Positions 33,383-43,059 are shown, numbered from the stretch's first letter. The stretch: 64,000 nucleotides of DNA from Scandinavium lactucae (GCF_033843265.1 NZ_JAWXRD010000027.1:186001-250000); one strand, 5' to 3'. Translations and numbers: made by a program. The notes: generated from the letters alone by a model not told the origin.

Positions 33383-34183
33383 TTATTGCGTAACGTCAGC
33401 GCCGAACCATTTCTCGGAAAGCGCTTTCAGGCTGCCGTCTTTCTGCATCCCGGCAATCGCGCCGTCGATAGCTTTCAGCAGGTCTTCATTGCCTTTACGC
33501 AGCGCCACACCGGACTCCTGACGAGAGAAGGCTTCGCCGGTGACGGCCAGGGTATTGCCGGTTTTCTTCACCAGATCCAGCGCCGCCAGGCGGTCAACCA
33601 GAATCGCATCGATACGGCCAACGCGCAGATCCTGGTATTTGGTCGGGTCGTCATCATAGGTACGCACGTCCACGCCCTGCACGTTCTGGCGCAGCCACTC
33701 TTCGTAGTTGGTGCCCAGACCGACGCCGACTTTCTTACCTTTCAGATCAGCCGCCGTTTTGATCGTCCCTTCGTTGCCTTTCTTCACCAGCGCCTGAATA
33801 CCGGACACGGTGTACGGCGTGGAGAAGTCATACTTCTTCTTACGCACGTCAGAAATGGTCACCTGGTTAATCACCACGTCGATACGTTTGGAATCCAGCG
33901 AGGCCAGCATCCCGTCCCATTTGGTCGGTTTCAGGTCTGCTTTCACACCCAGATGCTTAGCCAGCTCCTGCGCGAACTCCACTTCGAATCCTGTCAGTTT
34001 GCCGTCATCGCCCTGGAAGCTGAATGGCGGATAAGTGCCTTCCAGCCCGACCCGCAGTGAACCGCGCTCTTTAACCTGGTTCAGCAGATTTTCTGCGGCG
34101 AACGTTTTCACGCTTGCACCCGCAACCAGCGCCACGGCCATCAATCCCATCAGAGCCTGACGGCCCATAAATGCTATTTTCAT
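33383..34183 (-). CDS. tcyJ: L-cystine-binding periplasmic protein (FliY/TcyJ)
   Basis: The solute-binding protein of the TcyJLN cystine importer. The 266-aa precursor has a Sec signal peptide (cleavage after SVKTFA) and the SBP family 3 core with GLEGTYPPFSF (ligand arginine/aromatic region), FDVVINQVTIS-like strand IDVVINQVTIS and GLGTNYEEWL. It follows fliZ on the same strand and is transcribed from the flagellar fliAZ region as well as its own signals, as in E. coli. Confidence 0.97.
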   Translation of the reverse strand: MKIAFMGRQALMGLMAVALVAGASVKTFAAENLLNQVKERGSLRVGLEGTYPPFSFQGDDGKLTGFEVEFAQELAKHLGVKADLKPTKWDGMLASLDSKRIDVVINQVTISDVRKKKYDFSTPYTVSGIQALVKKGNEGTIKTAADLKGKKVGVGLGTNYEEWLRQNVQGVDVRTYDDDPTKYQDLRVGRIDAILVDRLAALDLVKKTGNTLAVTGEAFSRQESGVALRKGNEDLLKAIDGAIAGMQKDGSLKALSEKWFGADVTQ

Positions 34184-34268
34184 TCTTCCCCCGAAAATTC
34201 GAATTTTTTTGCAGTGTAAGGCGTTTGGGAAAAACAGCTAATACCCGTGCGCTATATGCCATTCAAAT

Positions 34269-34817
34269 TTAATATATATCAGAGGTTGCCTGAGACGCGA
34301 ACTTCTGCGTTTCCAGCACCGGGCGCAGGCCTTTAAACTGCGAATACTTGCGCAGGGCGATGCGATAATTATTGGTGCTGGTCCGTGGCAGCCACTGTGC
34401 GAGCGCGTCGTCGAGTTCGCCGTTTAATAAATCACGGTCGATTTTCAATTCGCTAAGATGGTTGCCCAGCCGACGCAGGCGCACGACATATTCGCGCACG
34501 GTGCCGGGACTCATATCGGTTTGCTCGAAAAGGTATTGTTTAAAGCCGAGGATATCGAAGAAGTCGCTCTGCTCCTTGCAGTGCAGATCGCCGCAGAAAC
34601 GGCACAGCGCAACCCAGTCAAGGCGCTCCTGCAACCAGTCGGCTTCATCCATCAGCGTATCAAGGCGGGAAATGGCGATTTTGTTGACGATTTCGCCCCG
34701 ACGCACCAGCGTAATGCGATCGAGTATTTTATGGCAGTGGGCGCAATGCGTCTGGCTGTGTTTAAAGTCTTTAAGATAGCGGCTTAAAGGCCGTCTTTTT
34801 ACTTGCTGCACCGTCAT
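34269..34817 (-). CDS. fliZ: Flagellar and sigma-S antagonist regulator FliZ
   Basis: FliZ binds DNA at sigma-S-like sites, delaying the switch from motility to stationary-phase and curli programmes, and supports FlhDC activity. The 182-aa protein contains a core-binding integrase-like domain (about 80-170). A possible zinc pair near the N-terminus consists of CAHCHK with CRFCGDLHC. It lies 52 bp after fliA and is co-transcribed with it. Confidence 0.95.
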   Translation of the reverse strand: MTVQQVKRRPLSRYLKDFKHSQTHCAHCHKILDRITLVRRGEIVNKIAISRLDTLMDEADWLQERLDWVALCRFCGDLHCKEQSDFFDILGFKQYLFEQTDMSPGTVREYVVRLRRLGNHLSELKIDRDLLNGELDDALAQWLPRTSTNNYRIALRKYSQFKGLRPVLETQKFASQATSDIY

Positions 34818-34869
34818 GATAACTCCTGGTAGTCAATGCTATATGCGGCATTTCTCCAGGCATGACAGC

Positions 34870-35601
34870 TTAACCGCCTTCCTGGTACCGACCCAGTTTT
34901 GTACGCAGCCGCTTGATAGCCTGGCTGTGAAGCTGGCTGACGCGTGACTCCCCCACTTCCAGCACCGCACCAATCTCTTTCAGATTGAGCTCTTCCTGGT
35001 AGTAAAGCGTCAGCACCAGTTGCTCGCGTTCCGGTAAGGCTTCAATCGCCTCCATCACGCGCTGGCGCAGGTTGCCCTCCATCAGCTGATGGAGCGGGTT
35101 CTCCTGCTGGTTCTCTTCAGTCACCAACTCGATACTGTCGCCGTGCTCTTCCCGCCACTCGTCGTAGGAGAAAAGCTGGCTGTTATTGGTATCCAGCAGC
35201 ATCTGTCGATACTCTTCCACAGCAATACCAAGACGCTGAGCGACCTCTGTTTCCGTCGCGTTACGTCCCAGTTCCTGTTCCAGCTGACCCATCGCCTGCG
35301 CGACTTCACGGGCATTACGGCGCACGCTTCGCGGCACCCAATCCCGGCTGCGCAATTCATCCAGCATCGCGCCACGTATGCGTTGGACTGCATAGGTGGT
35401 AAATGCTGTGCCTTGCAGAGCATCGTAACGTTCGACGGCATTCAACAACCCAATGCCGCCCGCCTGAAGCAGATCGTCCAGTTCTACGCTCGCGGGCAGG
35501 CGCACCTGAAGGCGCAATGCTTCGTGTCGCACCAGAGGTACATAACGCTGCCACAGCGAGTGTTTATCCATTACACCTTCAGCGGTATAGAGTGAATTCA
35601 C
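34870..35601 (-). CDS. fliA: Flagellar sigma factor sigma-28
   Basis: FliA directs RNA polymerase to late flagellar promoters and is held inactive by FlgM until the hook is complete. The 243-aa protein has sigma regions 2 (DDLLQAGGIGLLNAVERYDALQGTAFTTYA), 3 and 4 (EELNLKEIGAVLEVGESRVSQLHSQAIKRL). The start is GTG at 35601, as in E. coli. The C-terminus has a few extra residues (YQEGG). Confidence 0.97.
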   Translation of the reverse strand: MNSLYTAEGVMDKHSLWQRYVPLVRHEALRLQVRLPASVELDDLLQAGGIGLLNAVERYDALQGTAFTTYAVQRIRGAMLDELRSRDWVPRSVRRNAREVAQAMGQLEQELGRNATETEVAQRLGIAVEEYRQMLLDTNNSQLFSYDEWREEHGDSIELVTEENQQENPLHQLMEGNLRQRVMEAIEALPEREQLVLTLYYQEELNLKEIGAVLEVGESRVSQLHSQAIKRLRTKLGRYQEGG

Positions 35602-35626
35602 GATAAACAGCCCTGCAATAGTTGAG

Positions 35627-35634
35627 TTATCGGC
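35627..35634 (-). promoter_or_regulatory. Sigma-28 -10 element upstream of fliA
   Basis: GCCGATAA on the minus strand, 26 bp before the fliA start, is the sigma-28 -10 consensus. A clear TAAA -35 at the ideal distance is not seen; a TAAA lies about 24 bp upstream. It probably supports autoactivation of fliA together with an FlhDC-dependent promoter further up. Confidence 0.6.
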
Positions 35635-35724
35635 ATGATTATCCGTTTCTGGAGGGGTTTTAATCGACGGAATAGTGGCTAAAAGGGGGGGTTATTTGGG
35701 GAGTTAAGTCAAACGCTAAAACAG

Positions 35725-35748
35725 AAAAACCCTGCCGAGGCAGGGTTT
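35725..35748 (-). terminator. Terminator of fliC
   Basis: On the minus strand AAACCCTGCC and GGCAGGGTTT form a 10-bp stem ending in TTTTT, directly after the flagellin stop codon. Confidence 0.9.
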
Positions 35749-35764
35749 GTTCGCATAATCAGGA

Positions 35765-37072
35765 TTAGCCCTGCAGCAGAGACAGAACCTGCTGTGGAAC
35801 CTGGTTTGCTTTAGACAGCACGGAGTTACCGGCCTGCTGGATGATCTGCGCTTTAGACATGTTCGACACTTCGGTCGCATAGTCGGCGTCCTGAATACGG
35901 GACTGCGCTTCAGACAGGTTGGTGGTGGTGTTGTTCAGGTTGGTGATGGCAGAGTCCAGACGGTTCTGCACCGCACCCAGTGAAGAACGGAACTTATCAA
36001 CGGATGCGATAGCTTTGTCCAGCAGAGCCAGTGGATCTGCAGTGGAAGCACCTGCAAATTCAGCAGTTGGAGCACGGGTAGCACCGCCATCTGAAAGCTC
36101 AATACCTGTCGTATCAACAGTAGTCGTTGGTGCTGTTGATACTTTAGTGTTGGCCATTGCAGTAGGGTCAACACTAAAGTTTTTACCCTGAACGGTAACA
36201 AAACCAGTCACGACACCTTTGTCATCAGTACCCACTTTAATTGGCTGAGCCGCCATAGATGCGCCGTCAGCCGCAATACCATTAACCGCATCGCCGTAGG
36301 TCACTTTAGTGGTGTTCAGCGCAACTTTACCTGCGTCAGCACCAGTATCGCCAACAGAAACAGAGTAAGAGTCGTTGCCAGATTGAACAACATACTGGCT
36401 GGTGCCGGTCACGTTGTGCAGAGTCAGCGTGCTTGCATCCACACCCAGCGCAGTCGCAACACCTTTCAGATCAACATCTTTCGGTGTATTAGAAGCCGTG
36501 TCAGTAATCTGAGTTACTGCAGCACCCACTTTCAGGGAACCCTTGGCAACGGAGAAACCGTTCAGACCCAGAGTAGAAGAGTCGATCTGCTGCAGGTCAA
36601 TGTCGATGGTCTGGCCATCGTTGGCACCAACCTGGATAGACATGGTGCCGTTTTTAGCCAGCACGTTCACGCCGTTGAACTGAGTCTGGCCGGATACGCG
36701 GTCAATTTCAGACAGACGGGATTTGATTTCGTCCTGGATTGAAGACAGGTCGGAATCGGAGTTGGTGCCAGTGGTTGCCTGAACGGTCAGCTCACGAACA
36801 CGCTGCAAGTTGTTGTTGATTTCAGACAGTGCGCCTTCCGCGGTCTGCGCCAGGGAGATACCGTCGTTGGCGTTACGTGCCGCCTGAGTCAGACCTTTGA
36901 TGTTAGAGGTGAAGCGGTTCGCAATCGCCTGGCCAGCCGCATCGTCTTTCGCGCTGTTGATACGCAGACCGGAAGACAGACGCTCAATGGAAGTCGACAG
37001 AGCAGACTGGTTTTTGTTGATGTTGTTCTGAGTGATCAGCGAGAGGCTGTTGGTATTGATGACTTGTGCCAT
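35765..37072 (-). CDS. fliC: Flagellin
   Basis: FliC is the filament subunit, secreted by the flagellar export apparatus with its chaperone FliS. The 435-aa protein has the conserved N-terminal D0/D1 region (MAQVINTNSLSLITQNNINKNQ) to about residue 180. A variable surface region of short, T/D/A-rich sequence follows (about 185-345). The conserved C-terminal D1/D0 ends SVLSKANQVPQQVLSLLQG. It is shorter than many E. coli flagellins because of a compact variable domain. It has a clear sigma-28 promoter and its own terminator. No fliB methylase lies next to it. Confidence 0.98.
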   Translation of the reverse strand: MAQVINTNSLSLITQNNINKNQSALSTSIERLSSGLRINSAKDDAAGQAIANRFTSNIKGLTQAARNANDGISLAQTAEGALSEINNNLQRVRELTVQATTGTNSDSDLSSIQDEIKSRLSEIDRVSGQTQFNGVNVLAKNGTMSIQVGANDGQTIDIDLQQIDSSTLGLNGFSVAKGSLKVGAAVTQITDTASNTPKDVDLKGVATALGVDASTLTLHNVTGTSQYVVQSGNDSYSVSVGDTGADAGKVALNTTKVTYGDAVNGIAADGASMAAQPIKVGTDDKGVVTGFVTVQGKNFSVDPTAMANTKVSTAPTTTVDTTGIELSDGGATRAPTAEFAGASTADPLALLDKAIASVDKFRSSLGAVQNRLDSAITNLNNTTTNLSEAQSRIQDADYATEVSNMSKAQIIQQAGNSVLSKANQVPQQVLSLLQG

Positions 37073-37148
37073 GATTTCGATTCCTGTGTTTCAAGTCTGT
37101 GGTTACGGTTTGGGCTTCCACCCGTCGGCTCAATCGCCGTCATTGTGG

Positions 37149-37175
37149 TTATCGTCGCCACCCCACTAACCTTTA
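37149..37175 (-). promoter_or_regulatory. Sigma-28 promoter of fliC
   Basis: On the minus strand TAAAGGTT, an 11-bp spacer, then GACGATAA. This matches the sigma-28 consensus TAAAGTTT-N11-GCCGATAA except for two -35 positions and one -10 position. It lies about 77 bp before the fliC ATG. Confidence 0.88.
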
Positions 37176-37281
37176 GATTTTTTTTCACACTTTTTTCTCA
37201 AACACAGAATTAATTGCTTAGCCGTCGAAATAGTCCGCCCTGTTGCCTTTATTCCCGCCATTAAAAAAAGAAAATTAACCG

Positions 37282-37308
37282 TAAACTTTGCGCCAATCCC
37301 GCCGATAA
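37282..37308 (+). promoter_or_regulatory. Sigma-28 promoter of fliDST
   Basis: TAAACTTT, an 11-bp spacer, then GCCGATAA: a near-perfect sigma-28 promoter. It stands 42 bp before the fliD ATG and drives fliD-fliS-fliT, divergent from fliC. Confidence 0.93.
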
Positions 37309-37350
37309 CCCCGGTATTCAATCTACATGTCGCTACATTAAGGAATAAGT

Positions 37351-38760
37351 ATGGCAAGTATTTCTACGCTGGGAGTTGGGTCGGGTCTGGAATTAAGCAC
37401 CATTCTCGATAACCTTGAAGCCGCTGAAAAAGCCGGGCTGAAACCTATCTCTACGCAGCAGTCGTCTTACACCGCGAAACTGAGCGCGTACGGAACATTA
37501 AAAAGCGCGCTGGTCTCGTTCCAGACGGCAAATACCGCGCTGAATAAAGCCGATTTGTTTACCGCCACCACCACCAGCAGCAGCTCATCTGCCTTTAGCG
37601 CCACCACCACCGGGGATGCGATTGCCGGGAAATATACTATCAGCGTGACGCAGCTGGCGCAGGCGCAAACCCTGACCACCAAAAACACCCAGCCCGACAG
37701 CAAAACGGCGATTGCGACCTCCGACAGCAAGATAACCATTCAACAAGGTGGTGGGAAGAAGCCCGTTACTATCGATATCTCGGCTGCGAACTCCTCATTG
37801 AGCGGCATTCGCGATGCAATTAACAAATCCGATTCAGGCGTCAGCGCCAGTATCATTAACGTCGGGAACGGTCAGTATCGTCTGTCCGTCACCGCCAATG
37901 ATACCGGCTCTGATAATGCGATGAGCATCAGCGTAAGCGGTGACAGCGCCCTGCAAAGCTTTATGGGTTATGACGCCGCCGGTACTGGCAATGGAATGGA
38001 AGAAAGCGTTACCGCGCAGAATGCCAAACTCAAAGTTAACAATGTCGATATTGAGAACAGCAGCAACACCATCAGCGACGCGCTCGAAGACATCACCCTG
38101 AACCTGAATGACACCACCTCCGGCAACCAGACGCTAACTATCTCGAAAGATAATACCAAGTCTGAAACGGCAATTAACGCGTGGGTCACGGCCTATAACG
38201 CCTTGCAGGATACCTTTGCCTCACTGACCAAATACACCGCGGTCGACGCGGGTACCGATGCGCAGGATACCAGCAACGGTGCTCTGCTCGGTGACAGTAC
38301 CCTGCGGACCATTCAAACCCAGCTGAAAAGCATGTTGTCCAGCGCCACCGGCAGCTCTGCCTATAAAACCCTGGCGCAGATTGGTATCACCTCTGATCCG
38401 AGCACCGGCAAATTAACCGTCGATAGCACCAAGCTGGAAACGGCGCTGAAAACCAATTCAGCCGACATCAAAGACATGTTCGTTGGCGACGGTAAAAAAA
38501 CCGGCATCACCACCACCATGGGTACCAACCTGACCAGCTGGCTTTCCAGCACCGGGATCATTCAGGCGGCCACCGATGGGGTGAGTAAAACCCTGAACAA
38601 CCTGACGACCCAATACAACGCCGCCAGCGATCGGATCGATACCCTGATGGCACGTTACAAAGCCCAGTTTACCCAGTTGGACGTCCTGATGAACTCGCTG
38701 AACTCCACCAGCAGCTATCTGACGCAGCAGTTCGAATCGTCCTCCAGCAGCAAAAACTAA
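37351..38760 (+). CDS. fliD: Flagellar filament cap protein
   Basis: FliD forms the pentameric cap under which flagellin folds into the growing filament. The 469-aa protein has coiled N- and C-terminal ends (about 1-60 and 400-469) and a variable beta-rich middle. The N-terminus MASISTLGVGSGLELSTILDNL is highly conserved. It heads the fliDST operon behind a sigma-28 promoter. Confidence 0.97.
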   Translation: MASISTLGVGSGLELSTILDNLEAAEKAGLKPISTQQSSYTAKLSAYGTLKSALVSFQTANTALNKADLFTATTTSSSSSAFSATTTGDAIAGKYTISVTQLAQAQTLTTKNTQPDSKTAIATSDSKITIQQGGGKKPVTIDISAANSSLSGIRDAINKSDSGVSASIINVGNGQYRLSVTANDTGSDNAMSISVSGDSALQSFMGYDAAGTGNGMEESVTAQNAKLKVNNVDIENSSNTISDALEDITLNLNDTTSGNQTLTISKDNTKSETAINAWVTAYNALQDTFASLTKYTAVDAGTDAQDTSNGALLGDSTLRTIQTQLKSMLSSATGSSAYKTLAQIGITSDPSTGKLTVDSTKLETALKTNSADIKDMFVGDGKKTGITTTMGTNLTSWLSSTGIIQAATDGVSKTLNNLTTQYNAASDRIDTLMARYKAQFTQLDVLMNSLNSTSSYLTQQFESSSSSKN

Positions 38761-38782
38761 TTAATCACGCTCAGGAGCTAAC

Positions 38783-39193
38783 ATGTACGGCGCAAAAGGC
38801 ACACAGGCCTACGCAAAAATCGGAGTCGAAAGCGCAGTAATGAGCGCCAGCCAGCAGCAGCTGGTGACCCTGTTGTTTGATGGTGCACTCAGCGCGCTGG
38901 TGCGCGCGCGCCTGTTTATGCAGGACAATAACGTGGAGGGGAAAGGCCTTTCCCTCTCAAAAGCCATCAACATCATCGAAAACGGGCTCAAAGTCGGCCT
39001 TGATGAAAAAAGTGATGATGAGCTCACGCAAAACCTGATTGCTCTGTACGCCTATATGGTAAGGCGTCTCCTGCAGGCCAATCTGCGTAACGAGATTTCT
39101 GCCGTTGAAGAGGTGGAATCTTTGCTGCGCGACATCGCCGATGCCTGGAAGGAAGTTGCCACCTCGCCCACTCTGATTCAGGACGCCGTCTAA
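38783..39193 (+). CDS. fliS: Flagellin export chaperone
   Basis: FliS binds the C-terminus of FliC, preventing early assembly in the cytoplasm and delivering it to the export gate. The 136-aa four-helix protein begins MYGAKGTQAYAKIGVES and has the conserved LVTLLFDGAL segment. It lies 22 bp after fliD and its stop shares a base with the fliT start (TAATG). Confidence 0.97.
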   Translation: MYGAKGTQAYAKIGVESAVMSASQQQLVTLLFDGALSALVRARLFMQDNNVEGKGLSLSKAINIIENGLKVGLDEKSDDELTQNLIALYAYMVRRLLQANLRNEISAVEEVESLLRDIADAWKEVATSPTLIQDAV

Positions 39194-39576
39194 TGAGTAC
39201 CGCACCGTACCTGTATAGCCTGTACCAGCAGCTGCTTGACCAAAGCCTTGTCATGCTGCGACTCGCCTCTGAAGGACAGTGGGATGAGTTGATCGCCTGT
39301 GAAATGGATTATGTCAGTGCGGTGCAAAAACTGGCAGAACTCACGCAAAAAACGGAACCGTCAACGGTGACTCAGGAGCAGTTGCGTCCGGTGCTGCGGG
39401 CCATTCTGGAGAATGAAACCGCGGTCAAACGCCTGCTACAGGCGCGAATGGATGAACTGGCCAAACTGGTGGGCCAGTCAAATATTCAGAAATCCGTGCT
39501 GACCACCTACGGTAAACAGGGTGGACACATCCTGGTCCCACAGGAAACAGAAATCCGCGATACCCCGACCAACTGA
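39193..39576 (+). CDS. fliT: FliD export chaperone and FlhDC antagonist
   Basis: FliT escorts FliD for export and, when free, binds FlhC to reduce early flagellar transcription. The 127-aa protein is helical throughout, with conserved LYQQLLDQSLVMLRLASEGQWDEL and the C-terminal LGQ/GQSNIQKSVLTTYGKQ segment. It is the last gene of fliDST and is coupled to fliS. Confidence 0.95.
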   Translation: MSTAPYLYSLYQQLLDQSLVMLRLASEGQWDELIACEMDYVSAVQKLAELTQKTEPSTVTQEQLRPVLRAILENETAVKRLLQARMDELAKLVGQSNIQKSVLTTYGKQGGHILVPQETEIRDTPTN

Positions 39577-39657
39577 ATTGCTGGCGCGCATCGCGCGCCA
39601 GGCGTTTTTCCGCTTCGTACTCCATACTAGAGTCTCTTTCCTCGCTGGAGTCTGAGT

Positions 39658-41145
39658 ATGCGCAATCCAACCCTGTTGCAATGTTTTCACTGGTACTACC
39701 CCACTGGCGGTGAATTGTGGCGAGAGGTCGAAGCGCTTGCGCCCAATCTGAACGAAATTGGCGTGAACATGATCTGGCTGCCTCCGGCCTACAAAGGCGC
39801 ATCGGGCGGCTATTCCGTCGGCTATGACAGCTATGATCTGTTCGATCTGGGTGAATTTAATCAAAAGGGATCGGTGGCCACTAAATATGGTGATAAAGCC
39901 CAACTGCTGGCGGCCATCGACGCGCTGAAGAAAAATGAGATCGCGGTACTGCTCGACGTAGTCGTGAACCACAAAATGGGTGCTGATGAAAAAGAACGCA
40001 TCCGCGTGCAGCGCGTGAACGAACAGGACCGCACGCAGATCGACGATGAAGTCATCGAATGTGATGCCTGGACCAAATACCACTTCCCGGTTCGCGCGGG
40101 ACAATATTCGCAGTTTGTCTGGGACTATAAGTGCTTTAGCGGCATCGACCACATCGAAAATCCCAATGAAGACGGCGTCTTCAAAGTAGTGAACGATTAT
40201 ACCGGCGAAGGCTGGAACGATCAGGTCGATGATGAGATGGGTAACTTCGATTACCTGATGGGCGAAAACATCGACTTCCGCAATCATGCGGTGACCGAGG
40301 AGCTGAAATACTGGGCGCGCTGGGTGATGGAACAAACCCAATGCGACGGTTTTCGCCTCGATGCGGTCAAACATATCCCGGCGTGGTTCTACAAAGAGTG
40401 GATTGAGCACGTTCAGGAAGTGGCACCGAAACCGTTATTTATCGTCGCCGAATACTGGTCACATGAAGTCGATAAACTGCAGCAGTATATCGAACAGGTC
40501 GACGGCCAAACTCTGCTGTTTGACGCCCCGTTGCAAATGAAATTCCACGAAGCGTCACGCCTGGGTCGCGATTACGACATGAGCCAGATTTTCACCGGCA
40601 CGCTGGTGGAAGCCGATCCGTTTCATGCCATGACGCTGGTGACCAACCACGACACCCAGCCGTTGCAGGCGCTGGAAGCCCCGGTTGAACCCTGGTTTAA
40701 ACCGCTGGCCTATGCGCTGATTTTGCTGCGTGAGAATGGCGTTCCGACGGTGTTTTACGCCGATCTGTTCGGCGCGGTCTATGAAGATACCGGCGGGGAC
40801 GGCAACACCTACAAAATCGAGATGCCGGTGATTGAGCAGTTACACGAACTGATCGACGCCCGTCAGCGCTTCGCCCACGGGGTACAAACCCTCTATTTCG
40901 ATCACCCCAACTGCATCGCCTTCAGCCGCAGCGGCACCGATGAGGCACCCGGTTGCGTGGTGGTACTGTCCAACGGCGACGACGGCGAAAAAACGCTCAC
41001 ACTGGGCGATAATTACGGCAATAAGCGCTGGAAAGACTTTCTCAATAACCGCGAAGAAATTGTCGAAACCGATGCCCAGGGCAACGGGGTATTTACCTGT
41101 CCAGGCGGCAGCGTCAGCGTATGGGTGATGGAGGATGTGCTATAA
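39658..41145 (+). CDS. amyA: Cytoplasmic alpha-amylase
   Basis: AmyA hydrolyses internal alpha-1,4 links of maltodextrins and glycogen-derived chains in the cytoplasm. The 495-aa GH13 enzyme has no signal peptide. Visible motifs are region I DVVVNHKMGADE, region II GFRLDAVKHI (nucleophile Asp), region III IVAEYW (acid Glu) and region IV LVTNHDTQP. The size and the position between fliT and yedD match E. coli. Confidence 0.97.
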   Translation: MRNPTLLQCFHWYYPTGGELWREVEALAPNLNEIGVNMIWLPPAYKGASGGYSVGYDSYDLFDLGEFNQKGSVATKYGDKAQLLAAIDALKKNEIAVLLDVVVNHKMGADEKERIRVQRVNEQDRTQIDDEVIECDAWTKYHFPVRAGQYSQFVWDYKCFSGIDHIENPNEDGVFKVVNDYTGEGWNDQVDDEMGNFDYLMGENIDFRNHAVTEELKYWARWVMEQTQCDGFRLDAVKHIPAWFYKEWIEHVQEVAPKPLFIVAEYWSHEVDKLQQYIEQVDGQTLLFDAPLQMKFHEASRLGRDYDMSQIFTGTLVEADPFHAMTLVTNHDTQPLQALEAPVEPWFKPLAYALILLRENGVPTVFYADLFGAVYEDTGGDGNTYKIEMPVIEQLHELIDARQRFAHGVQTLYFDHPNCIAFSRSGTDEAPGCVVVLSNGDDGEKTLTLGDNYGNKRWKDFLNNREEIVETDAQGNGVFTCPGGSVSVWVMEDVL

Positions 41146-41154
41146 AGCGCGAAC

Positions 41155-41178
41155 CCCGGCGGCGCGATGCCTGCCGGG
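41155..41178. repeat. REP-like hairpin between convergent amyA and yedD
   Basis: CCCGGC and GCCGGG enclose a 12-nt GC-rich segment (GGCGCGATGCCT), the form of enterobacterial repetitive extragenic palindromes. It sits in the short gap between convergent genes, a usual site for such repeats. Confidence 0.5.
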
Positions 41179-41198
41179 ACGATATTCAATGCGGTAAG

Positions 41199-41612
41199 TT
41201 ATGGCAGAGGTGACAGCAGCGGATTCTTTTGCAGGTAATCCGCACATTCCTGCGTCGGCCTGTCAACGCGCTTTAGGGTCATGCGATCGTAATCGAGACG
41301 CCCGTCGTCACGGTCGATTTCATATATCTCTTTTCTAACGGTGACGTTGTAGTAGTCGTCACCCCGCAGCATCAGCTTGCCTGGGCGCGCGATAACGCGT
41401 TGCCACTGGCGGCAATCCAGGGTATCGACCTCTTTGGTGATAACCAGGGTGGCTATCGCTTCCGGACTCACCATCGCACTCTGCGGGCCTTCCGACTGCC
41501 AGTAACCAGCCAGATCGGCCGGAGCGGGCGCTTTCACCACACCGCTATAGTTATCCACCTGCACGCATCCGCTCAATGCCAGCAGTGCGCCGAGAATCGC
41601 AATCTTTTTCAT
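41199..41612 (-). CDS. yedD: Lipoprotein YedD
   Basis: A 137-aa outer-envelope lipoprotein of unknown function. The N-terminus MKKIAILGALLALSGC has a lipobox (LSGC) for lipidation at the cysteine. The body has the conserved DTLDCRQWQRVIA and RVDRPTQEC segments of YedD, with a likely cysteine pair. An extra ATG one codon upstream (41615) is an alternative start. Confidence 0.93.
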   Translation of the reverse strand: MKKIAILGALLALSGCVQVDNYSGVVKAPAPADLAGYWQSEGPQSAMVSPEAIATLVITKEVDTLDCRQWQRVIARPGKLMLRGDDYYNVTVRKEIYEIDRDDGRLDYDRMTLKRVDRPTQECADYLQKNPLLSPLP

Positions 41613-41911
41613 CACCTATCCTGAAAACCGTGAAAAAAATATTGTGGCATTAAAGCGTTAAGGCTTCCAGCCTTTACTTCGGCGCGGGCCGTTAGGATGC
41701 GTAAGAGGATCTCGAAGATCTTTACTATGAAGTGGAACTTGCTTCGGTCAATCGTCTCACGTTGTTTAAGGCAGTACAGTTTTTTGGACAGATTCATACT
41801 ATAATCGCGTAAACTAAGACTCTTTTTCAGCATTCTAACTTTCACATTACAAAATCCGAATGTTACACTATCTAAAAAGTGAACTGATCACTCCACTCTT
41901 TTGGAACACAA

Positions 41912-42961
41912 ATGAAAAATAGCAACATACAATTATTACGTGGAATTTCAATTTTGTTGGTTATTTTTACACATTTAGGAGTGTTCATACCAAATAGTAG
42001 AACATTTCAATTATTACATTCTTTCTTCGACACATCCATTGGTGTTGATCTTTTCTTTATCATTTCAGGATACCTAATGGGGGAAACATTCCTCAAGGCA
42101 ATTCATAACAAAGCATTATCAAGTGAAGATGCCATTATATTTTATAAAAAAAGGATCCTGAGGCTCTATTCCCCTTGTTTTTTTTGGGCTACCCTCATCC
42201 TTTTGTTTAGCTGGATATGGCTTGACCTGAAATATTTCAAAGAATTCAGACAAATTCTTGGTGTTTTTTTCGGAGCTATTACGTTCACAGGTAATTTTTA
42301 CAATGCCACACACCCTACAGTTTTTGGTTATTTTTGGTCGCTGGGTGTCGAAATGCAATTCTACATCCTACTTCCTCTACTTGTCGCACTGACCGTACGT
42401 CACAGATGGTTTCCGTGCCTTATTCTTTTGCTCGCTTTTACTGCTGTACCTGGAGGGATAAAAACATGGTGGATGTTTAGAGCAAATGGGTTATTTATTG
42501 GTTTATTACTGTGGTTCTTCACTCAAACCACATCGTGTGATAGTATCACAAAAAAACTCAATCAGTTTCCGATAATTGTCGTAACAACAATCTTCAGCCT
42601 TGCAATTTTTTCCGCATGCTATCTTTCCTATCCATATAAAATATTTGGTGGAGTAGCGCATACAATCATCGCATTGATTTTGGCATTAGCTTTTTTTAGC
42701 GTCACATTTTATGAAAAGCCTGTACTAGGCCCTTTCAGTAAGCCACTGGAAGCCCTTGGGGATATATCCTTCTCGCTTTATTTATGTCATTTACCCATTT
42801 TCCTGATGACGAAGTACCTGTTACTTGATCATATAACAAATCATTATTTTATTGCAGCAATGGGTATTCTCATGGCAATTATTTCTGCGTGCCTAAGCTA
42901 TAGATTCTTAGAAAGAAGATCACAAAAAATACGGCACAACCAGATTGAACCGTATCGTTAA
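41912..42961 (+). CDS. Acyltransferase-3 family membrane protein (OafA-like)
   Basis: A 349-aa multispanning membrane O-acyltransferase with about ten helices. It has the family's R10-G and H21 pair (LLRGISILLVIFTHLG), the FFIISGYLM segment and FWSLGVEMQFYILLP. Such enzymes pass an acetyl or other acyl group to sugars of LPS, capsule, peptidoglycan or flagellar glycans. There is no SGNH domain. The DNA is much more AT-rich than its neighbours and an IS remnant lies alongside, so it was probably acquired. It replaces the yed genes found here in E. coli. The acceptor is unknown; the 300 bp upstream is AT-rich and holds no supported gene. Confidence 0.88.
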   Translation: MKNSNIQLLRGISILLVIFTHLGVFIPNSRTFQLLHSFFDTSIGVDLFFIISGYLMGETFLKAIHNKALSSEDAIIFYKKRILRLYSPCFFWATLILLFSWIWLDLKYFKEFRQILGVFFGAITFTGNFYNATHPTVFGYFWSLGVEMQFYILLPLLVALTVRHRWFPCLILLLAFTAVPGGIKTWWMFRANGLFIGLLLWFFTQTTSCDSITKKLNQFPIIVVTTIFSLAIFSACYLSYPYKIFGGVAHTIIALILALAFFSVTFYEKPVLGPFSKPLEALGDISFSLYLCHLPIFLMTKYLLLDHITNHYFIAAMGILMAIISACLSYRFLERRSQKIRHNQIEPYR

Positions 42962-43059
42962 CCTTGGGGATCACTATCTTTGTGAGATGTGCCTGTAATT
43001 AAACTTGTTTAGTTCCACGCACATTTTGAAATATCCGGAATTTCAGCTATAAGCAGGTA

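Noticed and set aside
39478..40410. 310-aa minus-strand frame across amyA
   Set aside because: Antisense to a clear, full-length GH13 amylase; no family resemblance.
41618..41845. 76-aa minus-strand frame upstream of yedD
   Set aside because: No ribosome site, no recognised family, located in an AT-rich spacer; cannot be supported as a gene.
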